NCBI RefSeq assembly: GCF_014203895.1
Contig: NZ_JACHJY010000007.1
Coordinates: 248,001 to 312,000 of the forward strand
Length of the DNA: 64,000 nt
DNA from: Streptomyces nymphaeiformis
GTDB lineage: Bacteria > Actinomycetota > Actinomycetes > Streptomycetales > Streptomycetaceae
Reading direction: 5' to 3'
This document shows, piece by piece, positions 16,595-25,267 of the stretch. The position numbers were made by a program, and so were the translations under genes. Below the pieces are notes generated by a model, which was not told where the DNA came from, did not search any database, and saw nothing but the letters and a program-made list of their open reading frames with translations. Each line of letters starts with the position of its first letter. The stretch's first letter is position 1.

Positions 16595-17275
16595 TCAGAC
16601 GGCGGAGACCAGTCCCGCCTCGTACGCGATGATCACGAGCTGTACGCGGTCGCGGGCGTCCAGCTTGGCGAGCAGCCTGGTCACGTAGGTCTTCGCGGTG
16701 GCGATGCTGATGTGGAGCGTGCCGGCGATCTCGGTGTTGGAGAGGCCGCGCCCGACGAGGGTGAGGACCTCGCGCTCGCGGTCGGTGATGCCCTCGGCGC
16801 GGCGGCGCGGTGCGGCGGGCGCGGTCCTGGGGCGGTCGGTGAACTGCTTGATGAGGCGCCGCGTGACACTGGGCGCGATGAGGGCGTCGCCGGAGGCGAC
16901 GACGCGGACGGCGGCCAGGATGTCGTCCAGGGCCATGTCCTTGACGAGGAATCCGGACGCGCCCGCGTGGAGCGCCGCGTACACGTGGTCGTCGTCGTCG
17001 AAGGTGGTGAGGACGACGACGCGGGCGCCGGTGGGGCCCTCGGTGATGACGCGGGTGGCCTCGATGCCGTCCGTGCCGGGCATCCTCAGGTCCATGACGG
17101 CGACGTCGGCGCCGGTCTCCTCGACGAGACGGACGGCCTCGGCGCCGTTCGCGGCCTCGCCGACCACGACGAGGTCCGTCGTGTCGGTGATGACCATCCG
17201 GAGCGCGGTGCGCACCAGGGGCTGGTCGTCGGCGAGGACGACGCGGACCGGCTGCTCGGCGGTGGTCTGGCTCAT
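16595..17275 (-). CDS. NarL/LuxR-family response regulator
   Basis: The 226-residue protein has a receiver domain (about 10-125) with the acidic pair DD16-17, phospho-acceptor Asp62 in VAVMDLRMPG, the Thr of VVLTTF and Lys of GFLVKDM, and a LuxR-type HTH (about 160-222; ITDREREVLTLVGRGLSNTE ... TAKTYVTRLLAKL). Its ATGA start overlaps the stop of the kinase gene, so the two are translationally coupled. The natural target is the divergent ABC exporter operon at 18684, judging by position. Confidence 0.95.
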   Translation of the reverse strand: MSQTTAEQPVRVVLADDQPLVRTALRMVITDTTDLVVVGEAANGAEAVRLVEETGADVAVMDLRMPGTDGIEATRVITEGPTGARVVVLTTFDDDDHVYAALHAGASGFLVKDMALDDILAAVRVVASGDALIAPSVTRRLIKQFTDRPRTAPAAPRRRAEGITDREREVLTLVGRGLSNTEIAGTLHISIATAKTYVTRLLAKLDARDRVQLVIIAYEAGLVSAV

Positions 17276-18549
17276 CGGGGGGTGACTCCTGTGGGCAGGG
17301 GAAGGCGGGCGGTGACGCGGAAGCCGCCGCCGGGGCGGGGTTCCGCGCTGAACTCTCCGTGCAGCACGGCGACGCGCTCCCGCATCCCGGTCAGTCCGTA
17401 CCCGGAGCCGGTTCCGGGGCTCACGCGCGCGTGGCCGGGGACGGGGCCGCGGTCCTCGACGGTGACGGCGAGGGTCTCGGGGTCGCGCTGGTCCACGGTG
17501 ACGGTGCAGGAGTCGGCACCCGAGTGCCGTACGACGTTGGTGACGGACTCCTGGACGATCCGGAAGGCGGAGAGGTCGATGTCCGGGGGGATCGGGCACG
17601 GGGCGCCGGCCCTGCGGACGGCGACCCGGACGCCGGCGTTGCCGGTGAGTTCGACGAGCCGGTCGAGGGCGGCGAGACCGGGCATCTCGGGCAGTCCTGG
17701 CAGTTCGACGGGAGCCGCGGGGCAGCCGACGGCCGCCGGATCCGGCTCTGGTCCGGCCACCGTCTCCGGGTCCGCCGTGCGCAGGGCGCCGACCAGGCGG
17801 CGCAGGCCGGCGAGGGTCTCGCGGCTCGCCGTCTCGATCTCGGTGAGGGCCTGGCGGGCCGCCTCGGGCTGCGTCGCGATCACGCGCCGGGCGGCGCCGG
17901 CCTGGAGGGCGACGATGCCGATGCTGTGGGCGACCGTGTCGTGCATCTCTCGGGCTATCCGGAGGCGTTCGCTGGTGACGGCCTGCTCTGTGGCCTGTGC
18001 GCGGCTCCGTTCCGCGTACTCCCGGGCCTGCCCTTCCGAGCGGCCGAGGAGCCAGGCCACGAGGGCGGTCAGGGCGACGGCCAGGGTGCTCGTGGTGCCG
18101 GCTTCCCAGCCGGCGAGCAGACGGACGGCCACGTAGACGACCAGCAGGCCTTGAGCGAGCAGGAGCGCCCGCCAGGCTTCGCCGCGGGGGCGGGCGGCGG
18201 CGATGGCGTACAGCGCGACGTCGACCGCGAGGTACTGGGCGAAGGGGATGGCGTCGACGCCGAGGGGGGTGGCGGCGATGACCGAGGCGACGAGGAAGTG
18301 GTTGAGGGCGGCGGTCGGACGCCGGGCGAGGAGTGCGCCGCCGCGCAGGGTGACAAGGGTGGCGACGGCCAGCATGGTGAGGCCGTCCCAGCGCAGGATG
18401 ATGAAGCCGGGGAAGACGTCCGGCTCGTCCTGGCCGGGCACGCGGATCCGGAGGAGGGCGGTGAAGGCGATGCCCGCACCCCAGGCGACGGCGGCCCACC
18501 CGCCCGGCGTGACCCTTTTGAAGAACTGTGCTGACGGGGTGGCGGACAT
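17272..18549 (-). CDS. Membrane histidine kinase, HisKA_3 type
   Basis: The 425-residue protein has about five membrane segments in the first 150 residues (for example VAWGAGIAFTALL, LLLAQGLLVVYVAVRLL), a dimerisation helix with the phospho-acceptor His203 in LRIAREMHDTVAHSIG, and a C-terminal HATPase with FRIVQESVTNVVRHSG (N box) and GYGLTGMRERV (G box). It phosphorylates the partner regulator encoded directly downstream. Start chosen at ATG 18549 (MSATPSAQ); an upstream in-frame ATG at 18585 would add 12 residues. Confidence 0.94.
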   Translation of the reverse strand: MSATPSAQFFKRVTPGGWAAVAWGAGIAFTALLRIRVPGQDEPDVFPGFIILRWDGLTMLAVATLVTLRGGALLARRPTAALNHFLVASVIAATPLGVDAIPFAQYLAVDVALYAIAAARPRGEAWRALLLAQGLLVVYVAVRLLAGWEAGTTSTLAVALTALVAWLLGRSEGQAREYAERSRAQATEQAVTSERLRIAREMHDTVAHSIGIVALQAGAARRVIATQPEAARQALTEIETASRETLAGLRRLVGALRTADPETVAGPEPDPAAVGCPAAPVELPGLPEMPGLAALDRLVELTGNAGVRVAVRRAGAPCPIPPDIDLSAFRIVQESVTNVVRHSGADSCTVTVDQRDPETLAVTVEDRGPVPGHARVSPGTGSGYGLTGMRERVAVLHGEFSAEPRPGGGFRVTARLPLPTGVTPR

Positions 18550-18683
18550 GCGGTGATCGTAGAGGGCGGTCACCGGCCCGGACATCGGACCGGGGGTGTA
18601 CGACCTGGGGTGACAGGACCCCCGGGCGATTGTCCGTGCTGGTCCGATGCCCGGCGCGGGTCCCGGGCGGCACGGTGGTTCCC

Positions 18684-19592
18684 ATGATCGAAGTCAGGGA
18701 ACTCACCAAGCGCTACGGCGCCACGACCGCCGTCGACGCGCTCACCTTCACCGTCCGACCGGGCCGGGTCACCGGATTCCTCGGCCCCAACGGCTCGGGC
18801 AAGAGCACCACGTTGCGGATGATCCTGGGCCTGCACGCGCCGACCAGCGGTTCGGTGACGGTCGACGGCCGGCCGTTCACGGACAGGCCGCGCGGCCTGC
18901 GGCACGTCGGCGCGCTCCTCGACGCCGGGGACGTGCACGGGGGCCGGACCGCACGGTCCCATCTGGCGGTCCTGGCCCGCAGCAACCGCATCCCGCTCTC
19001 CCGGGTCGACGAGGTCCTGGAGGAGGTCGGGCTCGTGGCGGCGGCCAGGCGCCGGATCGGCGGGTACTCGCTGGGCATGCGGCAGCGGCTCGGCATCGCC
19101 GGCGCGCTGCTGGGCGACCCGCCGGTGCTGCTGTTCGACGAGCCGCTGAACGGCCTCGATCCGGAGGGCGTGAAGTGGGTACGGGGACTCTTCCGGCGGC
19201 TGGCCTCAGAGGGCCGCACCGTCTTCGTGTCGAGTCATCTGATGACGGAGATGGAGCACACGGCGGACGAGCTGGTGGTCATCGGCCGGGGCGCGCTCAT
19301 CGCGGCGGAGAGCCTGTCCGAGTTCGCCGCGCGGGGCAGGCGCCTGAGCGTGACGGTCGGCACTCCGGACCGGGCGCGCCTGACGGCGCTGCTGCTCGGG
19401 GAGGGCGCGGAGGTCGAGGAGGAGGCCGGTCTGCTGACGGTGACCGGTCTTCCGGCGGCCCGCATCGGCGAACTGGCCCTGGAGCACCGGGTGCTGCTCG
19501 ACCAGCTCACCACCCGTACGGCCTCCCTGGAGGAGGCGTTCATGGAACTGACCGCCGACAGCGTCGAGTACCTGGCAGGAGACGCCCGATGA
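18684..19592 (+). CDS. ABC transporter ATP-binding protein (drug/bacitracin-type exporter)
   Basis: The 302-residue ATPase shows Walker A GPNGSGKS (34-41), the Q-loop region, signature YSLGMRQRLGIA, Walker B VLLFDEP and an H-loop VSSHLM. The C-terminal 80 residues form the usual extension of ABC-2 exporter ATPases (LTVTGLPAARIGELA ... SLEEAFMELTADSVEYLAG). It powers the permease encoded next, with an ATGA overlap. It is divergent from the two-component genes, which suggests that they control it in response to an antibiotic or membrane stress. Confidence 0.93.
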   Translation: MIEVRELTKRYGATTAVDALTFTVRPGRVTGFLGPNGSGKSTTLRMILGLHAPTSGSVTVDGRPFTDRPRGLRHVGALLDAGDVHGGRTARSHLAVLARSNRIPLSRVDEVLEEVGLVAAARRRIGGYSLGMRQRLGIAGALLGDPPVLLFDEPLNGLDPEGVKWVRGLFRRLASEGRTVFVSSHLMTEMEHTADELVVIGRGALIAAESLSEFAARGRRLSVTVGTPDRARLTALLLGEGAEVEEEAGLLTVTGLPAARIGELALEHRVLLDQLTTRTASLEEAFMELTADSVEYLAGDAR

Positions 19593-20431
19593 CGACCCTC
19601 GATGTTCGCGTGGCCTCCGTGGTGGAGCCCCGTGCCCGTTTCCGTGACCTGGTGGGGTCGGAGTGGCTGAAGCTGTGGTCGCTGCGCTCGACGGGCTGGT
19701 CGCTGCTGCTCGGCGCGCTCGCCGTGGTCGCCTTCAACTTCGGCACCGCCTGGGACCACTACCGCTACTGGCTCCAGTACGACGAGGCGAGCCGGGCCGG
19801 GTTCGTGGCGAACGGCATGGCGCTGTGGGACGCCTTCACGTACAACGCGGCGCTGGTCCTGATCCTCGCCTCGGCCGCCATGGGGGCGGTCGCGGTCGTC
19901 GGCGAGTACGGCAGCGGACTGATCCGCACGACGTTCACGGCGGTACCGGACCGGGGCTCGCTCATGGCCGCGAAGGTGCTGGTCGTGACGGTGGTGCAGA
20001 CCCTCTTCGGGGCGGTGGCCTCGGGCGCGTCGTTCTGGTCGACGCAGGCGATGCTGTCGGCCCGGGACATCGGGCTGCCGATCACCCACCCGGGCGCGCT
20101 GCGCATCGTCGTGGCCTCGGCCCTTCTCGCCCCGGTGTGCGCCGTGGCGGGGATGGCGGTCGGCGCTCTGCTGCGCAAGAGCGCGGTCTCGATCGTCGGC
20201 GCGTTCGTCCTGCTCCTGCTGCTGCCCGCGGTGCTCACGGAACGGCGTCATCTGAGCGCGGTCCTCGCGCACGCGACACCGCTGCACGCCTGGCAGCGGC
20301 TCGGGGACGCGGGACCGGCCGTCCAGGAGCCGTTCCCGTGGTCGACGGGCGGCGCGTGGCTGGTGTTCGCGCTGTGGGCGCTGGGCGGGGCCGTGGTGAC
20401 GGTCCTCGCGGTGCGGCGCCGGGACCAGTAG
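19589..20431 (+). CDS. ABC-2 type exporter permease
   Basis: The 280-residue membrane protein has six hydrophobic segments (about 35-55, 80-105 with AALVLILASAAMGAVAVVGE, 130-155, 175-200, 205-220 with VSIVGAFVLLLLLPAVL, 255-275). The E at GEYGSGLIRTTF after helix 2 is typical of ABC-2/BcrB-like permeases. It forms the exporter with the preceding ATPase. Its stop lies only 3 bp from that of the convergent YihY gene. Confidence 0.92.
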   Translation: MTTLDVRVASVVEPRARFRDLVGSEWLKLWSLRSTGWSLLLGALAVVAFNFGTAWDHYRYWLQYDEASRAGFVANGMALWDAFTYNAALVLILASAAMGAVAVVGEYGSGLIRTTFTAVPDRGSLMAAKVLVVTVVQTLFGAVASGASFWSTQAMLSARDIGLPITHPGALRIVVASALLAPVCAVAGMAVGALLRKSAVSIVGAFVLLLLLPAVLTERRHLSAVLAHATPLHAWQRLGDAGPAVQEPFPWSTGGAWLVFALWALGGAVVTVLAVRRRDQ

Positions 20432-20434
20432 CGG

Positions 20435-21292
20435 TCACAGGGAGCGCCGCAGCCGGCGGCGGACGAGGTGCTCGTGGACGAGGCGCCCGGCGAGGGCGCC
20501 TCCGTACACGACGAAGCCGACGCCGACGAGCCAGGACTGCAGGACGAGGACCGTGCCGAACTGGCCGTACGTCACGGCGTTCGAGGCGATCAGCGGGGAG
20601 AAGACGAGCTGCGAGAAGATCCGCAGCCCGAGCAGGCCGAGCGCGGTGAGGACGGCGCCGGGGGCGAGGGCGCGCCAGCGGATGCGGCCGCAGAGCAGGA
20701 AGCGCTGCGACCACCAGAAGAAGACGAAGGTGCCGAGGACGTCGCCGAGGGCGACGACGACGGTGACGCCGGCGGGCGCCCGGTCGGGTGCGGGGAAGGC
20801 GACGAAGAGCAGCAGGGCCGCGACGAGGACCGCGAGCCAGACGACGTGCCGCCACATGGTGTGCCAGCGGGCGGTGGGGAGGTCCCAGACCCGCTCGTAC
20901 CCGGTCTGTACGGCGGATCCGAAGGTGACGCCGAAGGCGGCGAGGGCGGCGAGGCCGAAGGCGGTGGTGCGTTGCAGGGCCTGTCCCGGCTGGCCGAAGA
21001 GCCGCTCGACCTGCTCCTCGGAGACGTCGGACACGCCGAGGCCCTGCACGAGCCAGCGGGCGAAGCCCTTGCCGCTGGCGAGGTCGGCCGCGGCGACGAC
21101 GATGAGCAGCGGGACGAGGGTGAGCAGGCTGAGCGCCGCGAAGCCCATGGCGCGGTGCATGAGTTCCATGGCCCGGCCGCGGCTCCAGGCGAGGCCGACG
21201 GAGGAGGCGAGCACGCGCGCGTGGAGCCGCGCGAACCAGTGGCCGTGTTCGTCGGGGGCACCGTCGCGCGGCGGACCGGGTGTGGAGGGCAT
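20435..21292 (-). CDS. YihY/BrkB family inner-membrane protein
   Basis: The 285-residue protein has six predicted membrane helices (for example MGFAALSLLTLVPLLIVVAA, VVWLAVLVAALLLFVAF, VTVVVALGDVLGTFVFFWWS, VGFVVYGGALAGRL) and the family text SNAVTYGQFGTVLVLQSWL near the end. YihY/BrkB proteins are sometimes called virulence factor BrkB or RNase BN, but a nuclease role is not supported; function is open. Single gene; 142 bp separate its start from the HxlR gene stop. Confidence 0.9.
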   Translation of the reverse strand: MPSTPGPPRDGAPDEHGHWFARLHARVLASSVGLAWSRGRAMELMHRAMGFAALSLLTLVPLLIVVAAADLASGKGFARWLVQGLGVSDVSEEQVERLFGQPGQALQRTTAFGLAALAAFGVTFGSAVQTGYERVWDLPTARWHTMWRHVVWLAVLVAALLLFVAFPAPDRAPAGVTVVVALGDVLGTFVFFWWSQRFLLCGRIRWRALAPGAVLTALGLLGLRIFSQLVFSPLIASNAVTYGQFGTVLVLQSWLVGVGFVVYGGALAGRLVHEHLVRRRLRRSL

Positions 21293-21434
21293 GCCTGGTG
21301 AAGTACCCGGCCGGGCGCCGGCGCATCGCAGGGATGCGGCCGAACGGATGACGTGAGCAGGCGCGGCGATGGGAGGGGAGCGGGCGGGTCTGTGGTGGGG
21401 CGTCGGCCGGCGCGGGTGGGTGTGTGGTGGACCG

Positions 21435-21911
21435 TCAGCCGGCGTGGCGCGGGCGGGCGGCCGGGCCCGGGCGGACGGTGACGTCGCGGGGTGAGAGGAC
21501 GGCCCGCTCCTCGCCCTCGCACTGGACGACGACGCGGACGGGGGCGCCGCAGTCGGTGTGCCGGATGTCGAGGACCGGGCCCTCGGGCTCGGCGGCGTGG
21601 GTGTCGCCCCACTGCTTGAGGGCGAGGAGCACGGGCCAGAGGTCGACGCCCTTGCGGGTGAGCCGGTACTCGTGGCGGGTGCGGGCGCCGGGTTCGCGGT
21701 AGGGCTCGCTGCGCAGGACGCCGGCGGCGACGAGTTTGCGGAGCCGGTCGGCGAGGACGGCCTCCGAGAGGCCGAGGTGCTGGCGGAACTCGTCGTACCG
21801 GCGGACGCCGTTGAAGGCCTCGCGCAGGATGAGCAGGCTCCATTTCTCGCCCACGACGTCCAGTGCGCGGCGGACCGGGCAGTTCTCCGTATCCGTCTCC
21901 AGCCAGTTCAT
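21435..21911 (-). CDS. HxlR-family transcriptional regulator
   Basis: The 158-residue protein has the HxlR winged helix: NCPVRRALDVVGEKWSLLIL with the conserved cysteine (Cys11), REAFNGVRRYDEFRQHLGLS, then VLADRLRKLVAAGVL and the wing YREPGARTRHEYRLTRKG. Residues 105-140 form a small C-terminal beta part with Cys121 (HTDCGAPV). HxlR regulators often sense aldehydes or quinones through the N-terminal Cys. It is divergent from the thioesterase gene with a palindrome over the likely promoter. Confidence 0.93.
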   Translation of the reverse strand: MNWLETDTENCPVRRALDVVGEKWSLLILREAFNGVRRYDEFRQHLGLSEAVLADRLRKLVAAGVLRSEPYREPGARTRHEYRLTRKGVDLWPVLLALKQWGDTHAAEPEGPVLDIRHTDCGAPVRVVVQCEGEERAVLSPRDVTVRPGPAARPRHAG

Positions 21912-21940
21912 CCGCCCACTGTAGCCACCTGGCTCTGCCG

Positions 21941-21971
21941 TTGACAGTCAGCCGACACGGAAGCTAGCTTC
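21941..21971 (+). promoter_or_regulatory. Promoter of the thioesterase gene with a palindromic operator
   Basis: TTGACA (21941-21946) and TAGCTT (21965-21970) are spaced by 18 bp. A perfect 12-bp palindrome GAAGCTAGCTTC (21960-21971) covers the -10. It is the natural binding site for the divergent HxlR regulator. Confidence 0.7.
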
Positions 21972-22009
21972 GCTGTACAGAGTCAGCTGGTGAGCGGAGT
22001 GGAGTGGTG

Positions 22010-22501
22010 ATGGGGCGGTCACGCACGGTCGAGTGGGAGGACGCCGGGGCCACCGCGCGGGCCGCGATGTCGATGGAGGGCATCGACTTCCTGCGGGAGA
22101 TGGTGGCGGGACGGCTGCCCGGGCCGCCGATAGCCGCCCTGCTCGGCTTCACCCTGGAGGAGGTCGAGCCGGGGCGCGCCGTGTTCGCGATGGAACCGGG
22201 CGAGGAGCACTACAACCCGATCGGGAGCGTGCACGGCGGGGTCTACGCGACGCTGCTCGACTCGGCCGCCGGCTGCGCGGTGCACAGCACGCTCCCGCGC
22301 GGCATGGCGTACACCTCGCTCGACCTGTCGACCCGGTTCCTCCGCCCGGTCACGATGGACACGGGCAAGATCCGGGCCGTGGGCACGGTCCTCTCACAGG
22401 GGCGCCGCACGGCCCTCGCGGAGGCGGGCCTGTACGACGCGGAGGACCGGCTCCTCGCTCACGCGACGAGCACCTGCATGCTCTTCCCGGTTCCTTCGTA
22501 G
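22010..22501 (+). CDS. PaaI-type hotdog-fold thioesterase
   Basis: The 163-residue protein has a hotdog domain (about 45-160) with the PaaI active-site text NPIGSVHGGVYATLLDSAAG and TSLDLSTRFLRPV. Such enzymes hydrolyse aryl- or acyl-CoA thioesters. The ATG at 22010 has GGAG upstream; two GTG codons (22004, 22007) precede it in frame. Divergent from the HxlR gene, so probably repressed by it. It ends 7 bp from the convergent DUF5519 gene. Confidence 0.9.
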   Translation: MGRSRTVEWEDAGATARAAMSMEGIDFLREMVAGRLPGPPIAALLGFTLEEVEPGRAVFAMEPGEEHYNPIGSVHGGVYATLLDSAAGCAVHSTLPRGMAYTSLDLSTRFLRPVTMDTGKIRAVGTVLSQGRRTALAEAGLYDAEDRLLAHATSTCMLFPVPS

Positions 22502-22508
22502 CCGTCTT

Positions 22509-22874
22509 TCAGCGGCTGCCGGGGGCCGGGCGGGTGCGGGTGCAGCCGTCCGGAGCCACATCCGGGACACCGCTGGCCTGGAGGGCGGCACTCACCAAGG
22601 TGGCGAGCAGGTCGATGTCCGAGCCCATGTCCAGACGGACCGTCACCCAGCCGGATCCGGCCCGCAGCCGGACCGCGCTCGACCCGAGGAGCGCCGGGCG
22701 CAGCTTCGCGACCATGGCGCGGGTGAGGTGGACGTCCGCCTCGTGCTCGCCGTGGAAGTGGACGATCTCCTGCGTCCCGGTGCCCAGTCCGAGCTCGGCG
22801 CCGCAATGGGCGCGGCCGGGGGTCAGCGAGGGCCAGCTCATCAGACGTTCACTGGCATGCCTGGCCGTGTTCAT
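22509..22874 (-). CDS. Luciferase-like (DUF5519) small protein
   Basis: The 121-residue protein contains AELGLGTGTQEIVHFHGEHE, VHLTRAMVAKLRPAL and GWVTVRLDMGSDIDLLATLV, the pattern of the DUF5519/luciferase-associated domain found in many actinobacteria. It has no signal or membrane segment. Function unknown; the name comes from a domain in dinoflagellate luciferase. Start ATG 22874 (MNTARHAS). Its promoter side faces the SpoIIE phosphatase gene stop at 23011. Confidence 0.78.
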   Translation of the reverse strand: MNTARHASERLMSWPSLTPGRAHCGAELGLGTGTQEIVHFHGEHEADVHLTRAMVAKLRPALLGSSAVRLRAGSGWVTVRLDMGSDIDLLATLVSAALQASGVPDVAPDGCTRTRPAPGSR

Positions 22875-23010
22875 ACGAGGAGCGTGCCGGGCGCGGGGGC
22901 CGTGCACAAGCGTCCTGCCGCAACAATCCCGCCGCGGCGCAAAACAGGTCGTCGGCGGGGGTGGTGTGACCGTGCGTCACGGCAGCGCGCGGGAAGGATG
23001 TGACTCGGTG

Positions 23011-24216
23011 TCACGGTCCGGGGCGGGCACGGACGCGGGCCGCGAGGACGGCGACGTCGTCCTCCGCGTGGTGCGCGTCGAGGCGCCGGAGCACCTCCTC
23101 GACGACCCGCTCGGGGCCGCAGTCCCCGGGGAGCCGGAGGGCGGCGAGACGGGCGAGCGACACGTCGATGTCCTCCCCGCGGCGTTCGACGAGGCCGTCG
23201 GTGAAGATCAGCAGGGTCTCGTCGGGGGTGAGCGGGCGCGTGGTGGGTTCGTAGCCTCCGACGCCGGTGCCCAGCGGCGGTCCCACCGGGAGGTCGACGA
23301 GCTCCGCGGAGCCGTCCGCGCCGAACACGGCGGGCGGCAGGTGCCCGGCGTTGGCGAAGGTCGCGGTGCCGCGGGACGGATCGACCTGGACGAGCAGACA
23401 GGTGGCGGGGCGGCGGGCGTCGTCCTCGGCGACCACCGAGTCGAGGTGGCGCAGCACCCGGTGCGGCGGCAGATCGGTCGAGGCGACCTCGCGGAGCGCG
23501 GCGCGGTAGGCGTTCATGTCGACGGCCGCGTCGAGGCCGTGGCCCATCACGTCGCCCACGACGAGGAGGCTGCGGCCGTAGTGAAGGCGTACGGTCTCGA
23601 ACCAGTCGCCGCCGACGAGCGCGCGCGGGCCTGCCGGAAGGTAGCTGCCCGCGACCTCCAGGTTGGGGTGCGGCCGGCCCGGTTCGGCGACGAGGGCGCG
23701 CTGGAGGTGGAGGGCGGTGTCCTCGGTGGCGGCGAGCCGGCGGGCGTGACCGAGGTGCCGGGCGGCGAGCCGGGCCACGTGCTGGAGCACCGCGACCTCG
23801 TCGGCGGAGAACCCGGGCCCGCCCCGTCTGACGATGACGGTGCCCATGGGTCGCCCACCGGGGACGGCGAGGGGTACGGCGAGGCTGGGGGCCGTGTCGG
23901 CGCCGGCGCCGGGTGCGAGAGGCCTGCTGCCGCCGGTGGCCTTGTCGCTGCGCGTGGCGGCCCTGCCGCCGCCGGTGGCGGCCGTCGGCGCCGTGCTGCC
24001 GATCCCGGCGCCGGCCGCTCCCGCCAACGCCACCCGGCGGATCGGGCCTCCCGGTTCGTCGAGGAGGTCGACCGTGACGGAGCCGTGCAGGTGGCGGGCG
24101 AGCAGGGACGCGAGTTCGCGGCACGTGGTCGTCTCGTCGAGCGTCGTGCCGATCTCGCCGATCGCCTGCTCAAGGGCGCGTGCCCTGGTCAGGAGGGCCT
24201 CGTCCCGTTCCGTCAC
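23011..24216 (-). CDS. GAF-SpoIIE serine phosphatase
   Basis: The 401-residue protein begins with a GAF-like sensor (about 20-175, with an Ala/Gly-rich loop at 75-110 that is probably disordered) and ends with a PP2C/SpoIIE phosphatase (about 185-400). The phosphatase has LQRALVAEPGRPHPNLE, GGDWFETV, GDVMGHGLDAAV, NAGHLPP and IFTDGLVERRG and EDDVAVL, so metal ligands are present. GTG start at 24216 after GGAGGT. It may act on an anti-sigma antagonist; no kinase or antagonist gene is near. Divergent from the MoxR gene. Confidence 0.9.
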   Translation of the reverse strand: MTERDEALLTRARALEQAIGEIGTTLDETTTCRELASLLARHLHGSVTVDLLDEPGGPIRRVALAGAAGAGIGSTAPTAATGGGRAATRSDKATGGSRPLAPGAGADTAPSLAVPLAVPGGRPMGTVIVRRGGPGFSADEVAVLQHVARLAARHLGHARRLAATEDTALHLQRALVAEPGRPHPNLEVAGSYLPAGPRALVGGDWFETVRLHYGRSLLVVGDVMGHGLDAAVDMNAYRAALREVASTDLPPHRVLRHLDSVVAEDDARRPATCLLVQVDPSRGTATFANAGHLPPAVFGADGSAELVDLPVGPPLGTGVGGYEPTTRPLTPDETLLIFTDGLVERRGEDIDVSLARLAALRLPGDCGPERVVEEVLRRLDAHHAEDDVAVLAARVRARPGP

Positions 24217-24357
24217 GACACCTCCACCGCCGTGCGGGCATCCGGGTGCCACACCCGGTCCCCCCATTGCACCAGCGCCCGGCGTCACACGCGCGGCACG
24301 GGGCTCTCGCGGGACGGTTGTGCGCCGGTGGCCGATCTGATCAAGTACACCTGAGGC

Positions 24358-24369
24358 TACTGGCCAGTA
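24358..24369. promoter_or_regulatory. Perfect palindrome TACTGGCCAGTA upstream of moxR-like gene
   Basis: A 12-bp palindrome 28 bp before the MoxR start codon, in the divergent gap with the SpoIIE phosphatase gene. The core is shared with the operator candidate at 12720-12742. Confidence 0.55.
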
Positions 24370-24397
24370 AGAGTTTTCGCTTCCCGGGGGGACAGCC

Positions 24398-25267
24398 ATG
24401 ACGACCGGATTCTTCACCTCCGTCGACGACGTCGCCGAACGGCTCGCCACGACCGGCTACCTGGCGTCGCCGGCCGTGGCCACCACCGTGTTCCTCGCCG
24501 ACCGGCTGGGCAAGCCGCTGCTCGTCGAGGGCCCGGCCGGCGTCGGCAAGACGGAGCTCGCCAAGGCCGTCACCGCGGTCACGGGCGCGCGCCTGGTCCG
24601 GCTGCAGTGCTACGAGGGCGTCGACGAGTCCCGCGCGCTGTACGAGTGGAACCACGCCAAGCAGCTGCTGCGCATCACGGCAGGGCGGGGCGAGACCTGG
24701 GACGAGACCCGGACGGACATCTTCGGCGAGGAGTTCCTGCTCCCCCGGCCGCTGCTCACCGCCATCCGGTCCGAGGAGCCGACGGTGCTGCTCATCGACG
24801 AGACCGACAAGGCCGACGTCGAGGTGGAGGGGCTGCTCCTGGAGGTCCTCGGCGACTTCCAGGTGACCGTGCCCGAACTCGGCACGATCACCGCGACGCG
24901 ACGGCCGTTCACCGTGCTCACCTCGAACGCGAGCCGCGAGCTGTCCGAGGCGCTGCGCCGGCGCTGTCTCTTCCTGCACATCGGCTTCCCCGAGGAGGAG
25001 CTGGAACGCCGGATCGTGACCCTCAAGGTCCCCGGCCTCGACGCCGCCCTCGCCGCGTCCGTCGTCCGGGTCGTGGGGGCGCTGCGGGCGATGGACCTGC
25101 GGAAGGTGCCGTCCGTGTCGGAGACGATCGACTGGGCCCGCACGCTGCTCGCGCTCGGCGCGGACCGGCTGGACGAGCGGGTCGTACGGGAGACCCTCGG
25201 CGTCCTCCTCAAGCACCGGGAGGACATCGTGAAGGCGGCGGCCAAGCTCGACCTGGACGCGGTGTGA
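24398..25267 (+). CDS. MoxR-family AAA+ ATPase
   Basis: The 289-residue protein has Walker A GPAGVGKT (45-52), Walker B VLLIDE (130-135) followed by TDKADVEVEGLLLEVL, sensor 1 VLTSNASRELSEALRRRC and a C-terminal AAA lid (about 215-285; LRKVPSVSETIDWARTL). MoxR ATPases act as chaperones with VWA-domain partners to mature metalloenzymes or envelope complexes. The VWA partner overlaps it by 4 bp (GTGA), so they work together. Confidence 0.95.
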   Translation: MTTGFFTSVDDVAERLATTGYLASPAVATTVFLADRLGKPLLVEGPAGVGKTELAKAVTAVTGARLVRLQCYEGVDESRALYEWNHAKQLLRITAGRGETWDETRTDIFGEEFLLPRPLLTAIRSEEPTVLLIDETDKADVEVEGLLLEVLGDFQVTVPELGTITATRRPFTVLTSNASRELSEALRRRCLFLHIGFPEEELERRIVTLKVPGLDAALAASVVRVVGALRAMDLRKVPSVSETIDWARTLLALGADRLDERVVRETLGVLLKHREDIVKAAAKLDLDAV

